64,000 nucleotides of DNA, taken from assembly GCA_965214495.1 (NCBI GenBank), contig OZ243958.1:806001-870000 (forward strand). The letters run 5' to 3'. A program made the translations under genes and the position numbers. Below the pieces are notes generated by a model that did not search any database, was not told the DNA's origin, and saw nothing but the letters and a program-made list of their open reading frames with translations. How positions within the stretch are numbered: position 1 is the stretch's first letter; each line of letters opens with the position of its first letter. The stretch is from JANQOH01 sp965214495 (GTDB taxonomy: Bacteria; Pseudomonadota; Alphaproteobacteria; UBA7887). Of the stretch, positions 1 through 8,449 are shown piece by piece.

Positions 1-1
1 G

Positions 2-337
2 TGGGAACGGTACCGCGAGCACGGATTGGTGGTGCTGGGGGTCCCATCAAACGATTTCGGCGCGCAGGAACCGCACGACGAAGCGGCGATCAAGACTTTC
101 TGCGAGGCCAACTACGCGGTGGACTTTCCGATGACCGCCAAACAGCGCGTGATCGGCGACGACGCCCACCCTCTCTATCTCTGGATCGCCGACGAACTGG
201 GTGAAGCCGGCGTGCCGAAATGGAACTTCCACAAGTATCTGATCGACGGCGAAGGCGCGCTCGCCGGGGTCTGGGGCTCGCGCGTCGAACCTTTGTCGGA
301 CGAGATCGCGGCAGCGGTCGAAAACGCGCTTGACTGA
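2..337 (+). CDS. glutathione peroxidase, C-terminal part (start outside window)
   Basis: The open frame enters from the left edge, so the N-terminus with the catalytic Cys/Sec is not visible. The visible 111 residues carry the family signature VPSNDFGAQEP near the start and the WNFHKYL block that contributes the active-site Trp-Asn pair. The family reduces hydrogen or lipid peroxides using glutathione or thioredoxin in the cytoplasm. The gene ends about 150 bp before mucR and is on the same strand, but a promoter-like sequence lies between them, so a shared operon is not needed. Family assignment is secure; the substrate is not known. Confidence 0.88.
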   Translation, partial: WERYREHGLVVLGVPSNDFGAQEPHDEAAIKTFCEANYAVDFPMTAKQRVIGDDAHPLYLWIADELGEAGVPKWNFHKYLIDGEGALAGVWGSRVEPLSDEIAAAVENALD

Positions 338-423
338 GCATTTTCGGGACCCGTCGAGAGTTACCGGCGGCGTGGCGCGGACCGAATTTCTCCGTTTCTT
401 TCCGATAAAGTGCGAATAATGCG

Positions 424-451
424 TTGACAATCCATCCTGACATTGTAAATG
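424..451 (+). promoter_or_regulatory. candidate sigma-70-like promoter upstream of mucR
   Basis: A perfect TTGACA hexamer at 424-429 is followed after 16 bases by TAAATG at 446-451, a weak -10 match. The stretch is clearly more AT-rich than its surroundings. MucR-family regulators commonly bind AT-rich DNA at their own promoter, so autoregulation is plausible. This is inference from sequence only. Confidence 0.3.
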
Positions 452-484
452 CCCATCCGGGAACGATGCCGTGACGGAGGAAAT

Positions 485-1027
485 ATGGTAATGGAGCCTC
501 GGAATATCGACGATCAGCAATCGATCCTGGCAATGGCCACCAGTATCGTATCCGCCTATGTCGGCAACAATGCGGTGCCGGCGTCGCAGCTCCCCGACCT
601 GATTCAGAGCGTGGTCCGCTCGTTGTCCGACTCCGGCGCGCCCGCCGAAGCCGGAGAGGGCGCGGCCGAACCGGTCGCGTCGGAACCGGCGCCGGCGCCC
701 GCTCCGATGCCAAGGTCGAGAGCGGTTTCGGCGGCGGACGACGCTCCGGCACGGGCCGTAAGGCCGACGCCGCCGGTTCCGATCGAGGATTCGATCGAGA
801 ACGATTATCTGATTTGTCTGGAAGACGGCAAACGGCTCAAGATGCTCAAGCGGCATCTGCGCACGGCCTACGACATGTCGCCGGAAGAATACCGCATGAA
901 GTGGGGGCTGCCGGTCGACTATCCGATGGTCGCACCGAGCTACGCGAAGCAACGTTCCGAGTTCGCCAAAAAGATCGGGTTGGGGCGTAAGCGCACCGGC
1001 CGTCGGAGCGGTGGCCGGAGGAGCTGA
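485..1027 (+). CDS. mucR: MucR/Ros-family transcriptional regulator
   Basis: A 180-residue protein. The start at 485 is preceded by GGAGG six bases upstream; an earlier in-frame ATG at 449 has no such site. The N-terminal 60 residues match the MucR oligomerisation region (LAMATSIVSAYVGNN). They are followed by a Pro/Ala-rich linker and then the C-terminal domain with ICLEDGKRLKMLKRHL and the family hallmark DYPMVAPSYA. These proteins are H-NS-like regulators of surface polysaccharide, motility and virulence genes in alphaproteobacteria. The zinc-finger-like site reads Cys-x2-Asp, then His, but the usual final His (HLRTH in relatives) is Ala (HLRTA), so metal binding may be weakened. The basic tail (RKRTGRRSGGRRS) is typical of the family. 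Confidence 0.9.
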   Translation: MVMEPRNIDDQQSILAMATSIVSAYVGNNAVPASQLPDLIQSVVRSLSDSGAPAEAGEGAAEPVASEPAPAPAPMPRSRAVSAADDAPARAVRPTPPVPIEDSIENDYLICLEDGKRLKMLKRHLRTAYDMSPEEYRMKWGLPVDYPMVAPSYAKQRSEFAKKIGLGRKRTGRRSGGRRS

Positions 1028-1037
1028 CGCGCCGCGG

Positions 1038-2633
1038 TCAGGGGCGCACCGGGAACGCGCTGCGGCCGACGAGCGCCGGTAGCATCGGCTGGATCCGGTC
1101 GATCCAGTCGCACAGCATCGGCCGCGTTTCGCGCGGATCGATCAGTTCGTGGACCGAGAACGATTCGGCGCGCGGCCCCGGCGCGTTGGCCGCCGCCATC
1201 TCGGCCTCAAGTTCACGGCGTCTCGCATCCGGGTCGGCGGCCGCGGCGATCTCGCGGTGATATTTCACCGCGACACCGCCCTCCACCGGCAATGCGCCCA
1301 TCTCGGCCGACGGCCAGGCCAGCACGTAACCCTCCGACCCGTAGTGGGCGGCCTGTGCGACCCCGAAAGACTTGCGCACTGTGATCGAGGCCCACGGCAC
1401 CGTCGAAAGGGCAACCGTGAGGACTGCGGCGGCGCCGGCGCGAATGGTGCCGGCTTTCTCGGCTGCGCTGCCGATCATGAACCCCGGTTCATCGACAAAG
1501 CTCACGATCGGCAGGTGGAAGGTCTGGCATAGCTCGACGAACCGGCGAACCTTGTCGGCGCCGGCAGCAGTCATGGCGCCGGCAAGATGGCGGCAGTCGT
1601 TGGCCAGCACACCTACCGACTGGCCGTCGAGACGACCGAGGCCGGTGATCTGGCCGCGCCCGTAGCCGCGCCCGATCTCGAAGAAGCTCTCTCGGTCGAG
1701 CACCATCGCAAGCACCCGCCGCATCGCGAACAGCTTGCGCCGGTCGCCGGGGACCGCCGACGCAAGGGCCGCCTCACAGCGCTCCCGGTCGTCGTCCGAT
1801 TCGCTCCGTATCGCTATTTCCCAAATGTTTTGAGGTAGGTATCCAAGAAACCTGCGGATCTGGTTCAGTGCATCCACTTCGTCCTCGGCGAGGTTGTCGA
1901 CGACACCGTTGCGGGTATGGACGTCGGCGCCGCCGAGTTCTTCCTTGGTCCTGCTCTCGCCGATCGCACGCTTGACAACGGCCGGGCCGGCGATGAGGAC
2001 CTGCGCGGTGTCTCGCGTCATGACTGAGAAATGCGAGGCGACAAGGCGGGCGGCGGGGAGGCCGGCAACCGGGCCGAGCGCCGCTGCCGCCACGGGCACG
2101 GTCGCCATCGCTTCGGCGATGATACGGAAACGGTGCACCCCGCCCGCCGCGCTGCCGACGGTCTTCGAATCGCCGCCGCCGACACTGCCGCCGCCGCCTT
2201 CGTGGAGACGGATCAGCGGCACCCGGTGCCGGACGGCGAGTTGCTCGGCGTGGACGCTTTTGCGGAATCCTGCGGCGTTCGGCGAGCCGCCTTTGAGCGT
2301 GAAATCCTCACCGCCGATAACGCAGCGCCGGCCCTCGACGGTTCCGAAACCGAGCACGAAATTGGCAGGCGTGAAACCCGCGAGCTTCCCCTCGGAATCG
2401 CGTTGCGCACTGCCGGCGGCGGCGCCGATCTCACGGAACGAGCCGGGATCGAGCGCCGCGTCGATGCGCTCGCGGACCGTCAGCCGCCCCTTGGCGTGCT
2501 GACGCGCGACAGCTTCCGCGCCGCCCTGCGCGACCGCCAGCTTGCGGCGCGTTCGCAGTTCGTCGATGTCGCGTTGCCAGGGCGCCGCGGCCCCGGCATC
2601 GTCACGCGGCGGCATCGGCGCCTTTGGGCGCAT
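1038..2633 (-). CDS. acyl-CoA carboxylase, carboxyltransferase (beta) subunit
   Basis: A 531-residue member of the biotin-dependent carboxyltransferase family (methylcrotonoyl/propionyl/geranyl-CoA type). It shows the tandem crotonase-fold halves: KGRLTVRERIDAALDPGSF near residue 50, LHEGGGGSVGG near 150 (acyl-CoA oxyanion region) and FVDEPGFMIGSAAEKAGTIR near 385. The usual length is 510-540. The product would transfer carboxyl from carboxybiotin to an acyl-CoA; no biotin carboxylase subunit lies in the window, so the partner must be encoded elsewhere. The start overlaps the 3' end of the upstream dioxygenase gene by 32 bp (or 14 bp if the second ATG at 2615 is used), indicating translational coupling. 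The exact acyl-CoA substrate cannot be told. Confidence 0.87.
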   Translation of the reverse strand: MRPKAPMPPRDDAGAAAPWQRDIDELRTRRKLAVAQGGAEAVARQHAKGRLTVRERIDAALDPGSFREIGAAAGSAQRDSEGKLAGFTPANFVLGFGTVEGRRCVIGGEDFTLKGGSPNAAGFRKSVHAEQLAVRHRVPLIRLHEGGGGSVGGGDSKTVGSAAGGVHRFRIIAEAMATVPVAAAALGPVAGLPAARLVASHFSVMTRDTAQVLIAGPAVVKRAIGESRTKEELGGADVHTRNGVVDNLAEDEVDALNQIRRFLGYLPQNIWEIAIRSESDDDRERCEAALASAVPGDRRKLFAMRRVLAMVLDRESFFEIGRGYGRGQITGLGRLDGQSVGVLANDCRHLAGAMTAAGADKVRRFVELCQTFHLPIVSFVDEPGFMIGSAAEKAGTIRAGAAAVLTVALSTVPWASITVRKSFGVAQAAHYGSEGYVLAWPSAEMGALPVEGGVAVKYHREIAAAADPDARRRELEAEMAAANAPGPRAESFSVHELIDPRETRPMLCDWIDRIQPMLPALVGRSAFPVRP

Positions 2634-3617
2634 CGAACGCTGCGACCAGCCGCGCGGCTTTCGCCCGTTTATCCGGGTTCGGGTCGCGTTGAACGATGCG
2701 CAGCAGGGATGCCCGCGTGGTCCGGTCGCCAGCCTCGGCTTGCGCGAACGCCATCCGGTCGCGCCGGTCGTAGTAGGACCAGTCGAAGTCCGAAAAGGTC
2801 AGCGTCTGTTCCCGCCAGTAATAGCGCGGGCTGTCGTCGGGCCAGCCCGTATAGATGTCCTCCCAGTCGCCCATGCCGGCATAGGGTTCGAGGGAGCGTG
2901 CGACCACTGGCGCGTCGGCGCACTGATAGCGTGTGTCCACCGACTGGCGCAGCCGGCGCGACAGGTTGGGCAACCCTTTGTGCACCGTCATGCTGTGGAA
3001 CACGAGCAGGTCCCCGGCCGCGAAATCGCCGCCGACCCAGCGCCCGTCGAGCGGATCGCACACTTCCATCGCTCCGGCGCCGCTGGAGACGCGGAACGGC
3101 CACACCCCCCGGCGGTGCGAGCCGGCGGCGACCTGCAGGCCGCCCATTTCCGTTGGGCAGTCGCTCAGCGGTATCCAGACCGAAAAGTTTCCGGCGTGCC
3201 CTGGATGTGCGGAAAGTCCTGGTGCGCACGCGTGGTGAACTCGGGGCGTTGCGGAAAGATGTTGCGCGGAATCACCATCGGATGGACCAGAACCGGCCCG
3301 CCGACGAGGCGCTCGATCAGCCCGACGATGGCGGGGTCGTGCGGCAGGGCGTGCAGCGCCGGGAGGCGGTATTGCCGCCGGGCCACCGCCAGATAGGCCT
3401 CGTCGGGATCGACGCACGCCGCGCCTGACGCCGCGGTCGCGTCGCGATCCGCGATCCAACCCGCCTGATCGGCGACCTCGCGCATCTGTGCGCCGACGGC
3501 GCTGACGCGCGCGGGGTCCAGCAGCCCGCTCACGAACAGAAAACCGTCCCGCCTCATGCGCGCGCGGAGCGCCGGACCGTCGTTGACGATGCCGCGTGAA
3601 TCGACGAAGGGGGTCAT
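2602..3617 (-). pseudogene. phytanoyl-CoA dioxygenase family protein, one-base frameshift
   Basis: An Fe(II)/2-oxoglutarate-dependent oxygenase split over two frames. The N-terminal half (start at 3617 with GAGG upstream, MTPFVDSRG) carries the metal motif HQD in TRAHQDFPHIQGTP. The C-terminal half, in the next frame, carries the distal His in HSMTVHKGLPNLS and the 2-oxoglutarate Arg region. They meet at the A-run 3183-3186 (TTTT on the coding strand); one additional T gives a continuous 338-residue protein reading PETFSVWIPLSDCP. All catalytic residues are present in the restored version. It could be a sequencing error, a very recent mutation, or a real decayed gene. It would be co-transcribed with the carboxyltransferase downstream. 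Confidence 0.8.
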
Positions 3618-3779
3618 GGATACCTCGGACCGGAAGCCTGCCCGCCCTGAGAACGGTGCTCGTTGCGGGAACCCGGTCAAGGTGGTTTCGTCGGCGCTTT
3701 CTTGTCAAGCGTTCGCCGCGGCGATAGGGTCGCCGATCGGCGGGTGCCCGCCGCAACCGGAAGAGCCCGCCGAAGCCCG

Positions 3780-4790
3780 ATGCCGATCGACGAAACCTGG
3801 CTCGCGCAAGTGAGCGAGCCGGCACTCGAACCCCATCTGCCGATCGTCGATTCGCACCACCATCTGTGGGATCGTCCGGAATCCCGCTACATGCTGGCGG
3901 ATCTGCTCGCCGATATCGGCGGCCACAACGTCGTCGCGACGGTGTTCATCGAGTGCATGTCGATGTATCGCGCTGCGGGGCCCGAAGCGCTGAGGCCGAT
4001 CGGCGAAACGGAGTTCGTCAACGGGATCGCCGCGCAGAGCGCCAGCGGCGGTTTCGGCGGGACGCGGATCTGCGCGGGGATTGTCGGCTTCGCCGACCTG
4101 ACGCTCGGCGCCGCGGTGGACGAGGTGCTGGAAGCGCATCTCGCACAGGCGCCCGACCGGTTCCGGGGAATCCGCCACGCCGTCGGCTGGGACGCGGATC
4201 CGGGCGTGCGCAACTCGCACACGAATCCGCCGCCGCGACTGATGCGCGATCCCGCCTATCGCGCGGGTGTCGCACGGCTCGCGGCTCACGGCTTGAACTT
4301 CGAGGCATGGCTGTATCACACGCAGCTCGACGATCTGATCGATCTGGCGCGCGCGTGCCCCGAGGTTTCGATCGTGCTCGACCACTTCGGAGGGCCGCTC
4401 GGCATCGGACCGTATCGAGACCGGCGCGCGGAGATCTACGAAGCCTGGAAACCCAGGATCGCAGCCATCGCCGAGTGCCCGAACGTTACCGCGAAGCTCG
4501 GCGGCCTCGCCATGCCGATCAACGGGTTCCGCTGGCACAAGCGGCCGGCGCCGCCGGATTCGGAAGAGCTCGCTGCAGCCGGGCGCGACTATTATCTGCA
4601 CGCGATCGACTGCTTCGGCCCCGACCGCTGCATGTTCGAGAGCAACTTCCCCGTCGATAAGGTCTCGTGCGGTTACACCGTGCTATGGAACGCCTTCAAG
4701 CGGATCGCCGCTGGTTTCAGCGCCGGCGAGAAACGGGCGCTGTTCCACGACACCGCCGCGCGGGTCTATCGCCTGGACGACGCGCTGTGA
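3780..4790 (+). CDS. amidohydrolase family (TIM-barrel, 2-pyrone-4,6-dicarboxylate-lactonase-like)
   Basis: A 336-residue metal-dependent hydrolase of the amidohydrolase-2 clan. The N-terminal metal motif is IVDSHHHLWD (residues about 22-31). FRGIRHAVGW follows in the middle, then LDHFGGPLG, and the C-terminal FESNFPVDK carries the metal-binding acid. Members hydrolyse lactones, fuconolactone or aromatic ring-fission products. Upstream in-frame codons to 3663 exist but the residues there are not family-like, so ATG 3780 is preferred. It is followed 34 bp downstream by a DsbA-fold isomerase typical of aromatic degradation; the pair may serve a shared catabolic route, which is inferred. Confidence 0.85.
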   Translation: MPIDETWLAQVSEPALEPHLPIVDSHHHLWDRPESRYMLADLLADIGGHNVVATVFIECMSMYRAAGPEALRPIGETEFVNGIAAQSASGGFGGTRICAGIVGFADLTLGAAVDEVLEAHLAQAPDRFRGIRHAVGWDADPGVRNSHTNPPPRLMRDPAYRAGVARLAAHGLNFEAWLYHTQLDDLIDLARACPEVSIVLDHFGGPLGIGPYRDRRAEIYEAWKPRIAAIAECPNVTAKLGGLAMPINGFRWHKRPAPPDSEELAAAGRDYYLHAIDCFGPDRCMFESNFPVDKVSCGYTVLWNAFKRIAAGFSAGEKRALFHDTAARVYRLDDAL

Positions 4791-4824
4791 GAGAATTCGG
4801 CGGCGCGGCATTGCGGAGGGTCCC

Positions 4825-5409
4825 ATGAGCAAGGCCATCGAGTTCTGGTTCGATTTCGGCAGTCCGACCAGCTATCTGGCGTTCACGCAGTTGCCGTCGC
4901 TCTCCGCGCGGATCGGCGCCGAACTGATCTGGCGTCCGATGCTGCTCGGCGGCGTGTTCAAAGCCACGGGCAATCGTTCTCCCGCGGCGGTCCCCGCCAA
5001 GGGGGCTTGGATGCGTGGCGACATGCAGCGCTGGGCGCGCAAATGGGGCGTGCCGCTGAACCCGAACCCGCATTTTCCGGTCAACACGCTGAACATGATG
5101 CGCGGCGCGGTCGCGGCCCAACAGGCGGGCGAACTCTCGCCCTATGCCGAAGCGATGTATCGGGCGATGTGGATCGACGGCAGGAACCCGTCGGAGGCGG
5201 AGGCGTTTGCCGAAGTCGTGGCCGACGCAGGTCTGGACGCCGCGGCGTATGGCGCGCGCATTCAGGATCCGGCGGTGAAGCAGGCATTGATTGCCGCGAC
5301 GGAAGAGGCGGTGGGCCGAGGCGTCTTCGGCGCGCCGACGATGATCGTCGATGGCGAACTGTTTTTCGGGCAGGACCGGCTGGATTTCGTCGCGGAGGCG
5401 GCCGCCTGA
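4825..5409 (+). CDS. 2-hydroxychromene-2-carboxylate isomerase family (DsbA fold)
   Basis: A 194-residue protein with the HCCA-isomerase/kappa-GST signature FWFDFGSPTSYLAF at the N-terminus, including the glutathione-activating Ser (GSPTSY). PNPHFPVNTL lies in the middle and VFGAPTMIVDGELFFGQDRLDF at the C-terminus. The family uses glutathione to isomerise naphthalene-catabolic hydroxychromene carboxylates, but many members have unknown substrates. A GGAGG site stands seven bases before the ATG. It is probably co-transcribed with the amidohydrolase and is directly adjacent, tail to tail, to the next gene on the minus strand. Confidence 0.88.
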   Translation: MSKAIEFWFDFGSPTSYLAFTQLPSLSARIGAELIWRPMLLGGVFKATGNRSPAAVPAKGAWMRGDMQRWARKWGVPLNPNPHFPVNTLNMMRGAVAAQQAGELSPYAEAMYRAMWIDGRNPSEAEAFAEVVADAGLDAAAYGARIQDPAVKQALIAATEEAVGRGVFGAPTMIVDGELFFGQDRLDFVAEAAA

Positions 5410-6345
5410 CTACGGCTTACCGATAGGCCGCTCGCGGGGCGACACGCATCTCTCCAGATAGCGCGCCAGCAGGACACCATGAGTCGCCCGAAGCGCCCGG
5501 CGAAGCGCAATCTCTCGTTCGTCAGGAGGATTGCCGGTTAGCAGTTCCATCGCGATCCGGAAGGCGCGCGCCGGACCGTCGTCTCCGGGGAGCGGTTCGA
5601 GCCGCGTGGCGAGACCGGGTTCTTCGAACAGCATCCAGACGGGGAACCATTCGGGCGATATCGCGGGTTCGCGATCGTCGTCACGGGCGTCGCTCCATGC
5701 CCGCTTGACCGCAGGGTCCGGAAAACCGGGCGCTTCGACGTGTTGCTGAAACTCTTTCGGCGCGTCGCGGCACAGGGCGAACCAGTGTTCGATCGCACCC
5801 ACGCGATTTTGCAGACGGTATTCCGCTTCCGCGAGTCGCGCCACCAGGGCAGGCTCGTTGGGGTATTCCGGCGCCGCGCATATGACGCGCTTCACGCTCT
5901 CCCAGTCGTCCGCACGCGCGTAAACCGCGCTCGCATGGCGCTCGGGCGCCGCCGGGTCGAAACGCGCGGCTTCGATCGCTTGCGCCGCCGCCTGCCACAG
6001 CGGAGCAAGGAAATCCGCTGCGTCCTCACCGAGCACGGCTTGGGCGGCGGGACACCATTGTCGCTCCAACCGGTCGAGTCGCTCGAACCCGGCGGCCGGT
6101 CCGTCCGGGTCGGGCGCCCGGAGCGCTTCGATCAGCACGGCAGCGGCCGCCGCGTTCCGGTAGTCGGAGCCGGTATTCTCGATCCTCGCGAGCGCCCGCC
6201 CGGCGCGTTCCGCATCGCGCGCCCGCAGGGAGTCGAACAGCTCGCGGGCTGTCCTGACCGGGACGCTGTCATAGAACAGATCGAGCTGTTCGGGAGCCTC
6301 GAGGCCGGCGTTCGACGCCGGTCGGGAAGAACTCCGGGATTCCAT
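5410..6345 (-). CDS. hypothetical protein, mainly alpha-helical
   Basis: A 311-residue protein not assigned to a named family. It is rich in Ala, Arg, Glu and Leu with helical repeat-like character (AGRALARIENT, ALVARLAEAEYRLQNRVGAIEHWFALC), suggesting TPR/HEAT-like packing. It has no signal peptide or membrane segment. Conserved-looking blocks are LDLFYDSVPVRTARELFDSL near the start and ISPEWFPVWMLFEEP near 230. The first ATG is used; the region upstream is non-coding. The stop lies next to the stop of the plus-strand isomerase gene. No function is proposed. Confidence 0.65.
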   Translation of the reverse strand: MESRSSSRPASNAGLEAPEQLDLFYDSVPVRTARELFDSLRARDAERAGRALARIENTGSDYRNAAAAAVLIEALRAPDPDGPAAGFERLDRLERQWCPAAQAVLGEDAADFLAPLWQAAAQAIEAARFDPAAPERHASAVYARADDWESVKRVICAAPEYPNEPALVARLAEAEYRLQNRVGAIEHWFALCRDAPKEFQQHVEAPGFPDPAVKRAWSDARDDDREPAISPEWFPVWMLFEEPGLATRLEPLPGDDGPARAFRIAMELLTGNPPDEREIALRRALRATHGVLLARYLERCVSPRERPIGKP

Positions 6346-6458
6346 CGGCGATGTCGTATTCGCGATCCGGGGATCCTCCGGTTGCCCGCCCGGACCCGCA
6401 TTGTCAATGTCCTGGTTCGCGGCGTGCAGGACGGTGGAGCGTCATCGGCGGTGGTTTC

Positions 6459-6484
6459 GGTGCGCGGGCGTCTCGCCCGCATCT
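6459..6484. repeat. half-copy of a REP-like GC palindrome in the 310-bp gap before lysS
   Basis: The gap 6346-6655 holds no credible gene. Within it, GGTGCGCGGGCGTCTCGCCC and the following bases match, with one change, the left arm and adjoining bases of the long palindrome at 13190-13254. It may be a decayed copy of a dispersed palindromic element. Nothing else was recognised in the gap apart from the strong lysS ribosome site. Confidence 0.5.
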
Positions 6485-6655
6485 ACCCCGCGCGGACGCC
6501 GTTCGCGCGCGACGCCTTCGCACCGCTGCCACCGGTGGCCGGTCCGCCTACCGATGGAGCGCCGCCCGCGACACGCCCGATCGTCGGAAGCGCCCGTGTG
6601 CTCCCTCGAACCTGACTCCGTCTGTATAAGGGGCGTCCACAACGAGGAGGAGGCG

Positions 6656-8164
6656 ATGTACGACGAACCCGACGGTCTTGTCGCCGAACGCCTGCGCAAG
6701 CGCGACGAACTGATCCGCGCCGGGGTGGACCCGTATCCCGCAGCGGCGTTCGCGCCGAGCCACAGCCTGGCACGGGTGCGCGCGGAAGCTGACACGGGCG
6801 CCGCGCTCTTCGTGCGTGTCGCCGGGCGCATCGTCGCACGTCGCCAGATGGGGAAGGTGATTTTCGTCGATCTGCTCGAAGAGGATGTGCGGCTTCAAAT
6901 GTTCGTCCGCCGCGCCCGCGTCGGCGAAGAGGCGTGGGGGATGCTCGGACTCCTCGACCTGGGCGACTTTCTCGGAGTCGAGGGGGAGATATTCCATACG
7001 AAGACGGGAGAACTGAGCGTCATGGCCGACACGCTGACCGTGCTTGGCAAGGCGTCGCACCCCGTTCCCCTGCCGAAACGGCGCGGTGAGCGCACGTTCG
7101 ACGCGATCACCGACACGCATCGCCGCTATCGCCGCCGGCACGTGGATCTATTGTCGAACACGGCGAGCCGCGAGGTTTTCGTCAAGCGCAGCCGGATCGT
7201 CCGCGGCATCCGCCGCTATCTCGACGAGGAAGGTTTTCTGGAAGTCGAAACCCCGATTCTCGGTCAGGCATATGGCGGCGCCGCCGCACGCCCTTTCACC
7301 ACACGCCTGCACGCGATCGATCAACCGATGGTGCTGCGCATTTCGCCCGAATGCGCGCTCAAACGAATCCTCTGCGGCGGGATCGACCGGATCTACGAAC
7401 TCGGCAGGAACTTCCGCAACGAAGGAATAGACTCGTCGCACAACCCCGAATTCACCATGGTCGAGTGGTATGAAGCCTGGTCCGACTATCTGGAGCAGAT
7501 GGAGCGCTTCGAGACCCTGGTGGCGCGGCTCTGCGACGAAATCCACGGAACGACGAAGATTGCCTGGCGCGGCAGGCCGCTCGACCTGACCCCGCCGTGG
7601 CGCCGCCTGCCGATGATCGAGGCGTTGAGCGACGCGGTGGAAACCGATGTCGGCGAAGTGCCGCTGGAGGCGTTGCCGGCTCTCTTCGCGACCCACCACC
7701 CCGAAGGTGTCGAGGGCCTTCCGGCGCCGTTGTCGTGGGGCGGTGCGGTGGCCGCGCTCTTCGAGGCCGCGGTCGAACCGAAGCTCTGGGGACCGGACTT
7801 CGTGATGGATCACCCGGTCGAGATCAGCCCGCTGACCAAACGGCACCGTTCGGACCCGCGGCTGGTGGAGCGCTTCGAACCCATCGTCGCCGGGATGGAA
7901 GTCGGGAACGCCTACTCCGAGCTCAACGACCCGGTGGAGCAATATGAACGGCTCGCCTCGCAACAGGTCGCACGCGAAGACGCCTGGGATCTCGACGAGG
8001 CGTTTCTGGAAGCGGTCGCCGACGGGATGCCGCCCGCCGGTGGCGCCGGCCTTGGCGTCGATCGGATCGTCATGATTCTGACCGGCGCCGAAAGCATTCG
8101 CGACGTCATCTTCTTTCCGTTCGTGTCGCACGGGTCCGGCGGGGACGCCGATACGTCGTCATAG
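6656..8164 (+). CDS. lysS: lysyl-tRNA synthetase, class II
   Basis: A 502-residue class II aminoacyl-tRNA synthetase. The N-terminal OB-fold covers about residues 50-150 (VRVAGRIVARRQMGKVIFVDL), followed by motif 1 (FVKRSRIVRGIRRYLDEEGFLEVETP), motif 2 (FRNEGIDSSHNPEFTMVEWYEA) and motif 3 (GLGVDRIVMILTG). It activates lysine and charges tRNA-Lys in the cytoplasm. ATG 6656 is chosen because GAGGAGGAGGC lies directly upstream, although the frame is open back to 6401. Many alphaproteobacteria instead carry the unrelated class I enzyme, so the class II form is worth noting. It is monocistronic, followed 180 bp later by tRNA-Pro. Confidence 0.94.
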   Translation: MYDEPDGLVAERLRKRDELIRAGVDPYPAAAFAPSHSLARVRAEADTGAALFVRVAGRIVARRQMGKVIFVDLLEEDVRLQMFVRRARVGEEAWGMLGLLDLGDFLGVEGEIFHTKTGELSVMADTLTVLGKASHPVPLPKRRGERTFDAITDTHRRYRRRHVDLLSNTASREVFVKRSRIVRGIRRYLDEEGFLEVETPILGQAYGGAAARPFTTRLHAIDQPMVLRISPECALKRILCGGIDRIYELGRNFRNEGIDSSHNPEFTMVEWYEAWSDYLEQMERFETLVARLCDEIHGTTKIAWRGRPLDLTPPWRRLPMIEALSDAVETDVGEVPLEALPALFATHHPEGVEGLPAPLSWGGAVAALFEAAVEPKLWGPDFVMDHPVEISPLTKRHRSDPRLVERFEPIVAGMEVGNAYSELNDPVEQYERLASQQVAREDAWDLDEAFLEAVADGMPPAGGAGLGVDRIVMILTGAESIRDVIFFPFVSHGSGGDADTSS

Positions 8165-8342
8165 CGGGCCGTCGCGCGTCCGTCCGCCGATCACACCGGC
8201 GCCGGCAAAAGCGCCAAGCGAACGGGCGGTGCGCGGGTGTTCCGCGCCGGAACCGGCGCCGCCCTGCCGTCTCGTATGCTGTGAGCCGGGACGACGGCTT
8301 GCGCCGCCGCCGCGGCCCGCCTATGGTTCCGCGCCGTCCGGT

Positions 8343-8420
8343 CGGAGCGTGGCGCAGTCTGGTTAGCGCACTTGTCTGGGGGACAAGGGGTCGGCGGTTC
8401 GAATCCGCCCGCTCCGACCA
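8343..8420 (+). tRNA. tRNA-Pro(GGG)
   Basis: Full cloverleaf: acceptor stem CGGAGCG pairing with CGCTCCG, anticodon stem CTTGT/ACAAG around loop CTGGGGG (anticodon GGG), TTCGAAT T-loop with GGCGG/CCGCC stem, discriminator A and encoded CCA. 78 nt. It lies between lysS and the monooxygenase gene. Confidence 0.95.
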
Positions 8421-8449
8421 ATGACCTTCAGCGATCCGAAGCGCGACAC

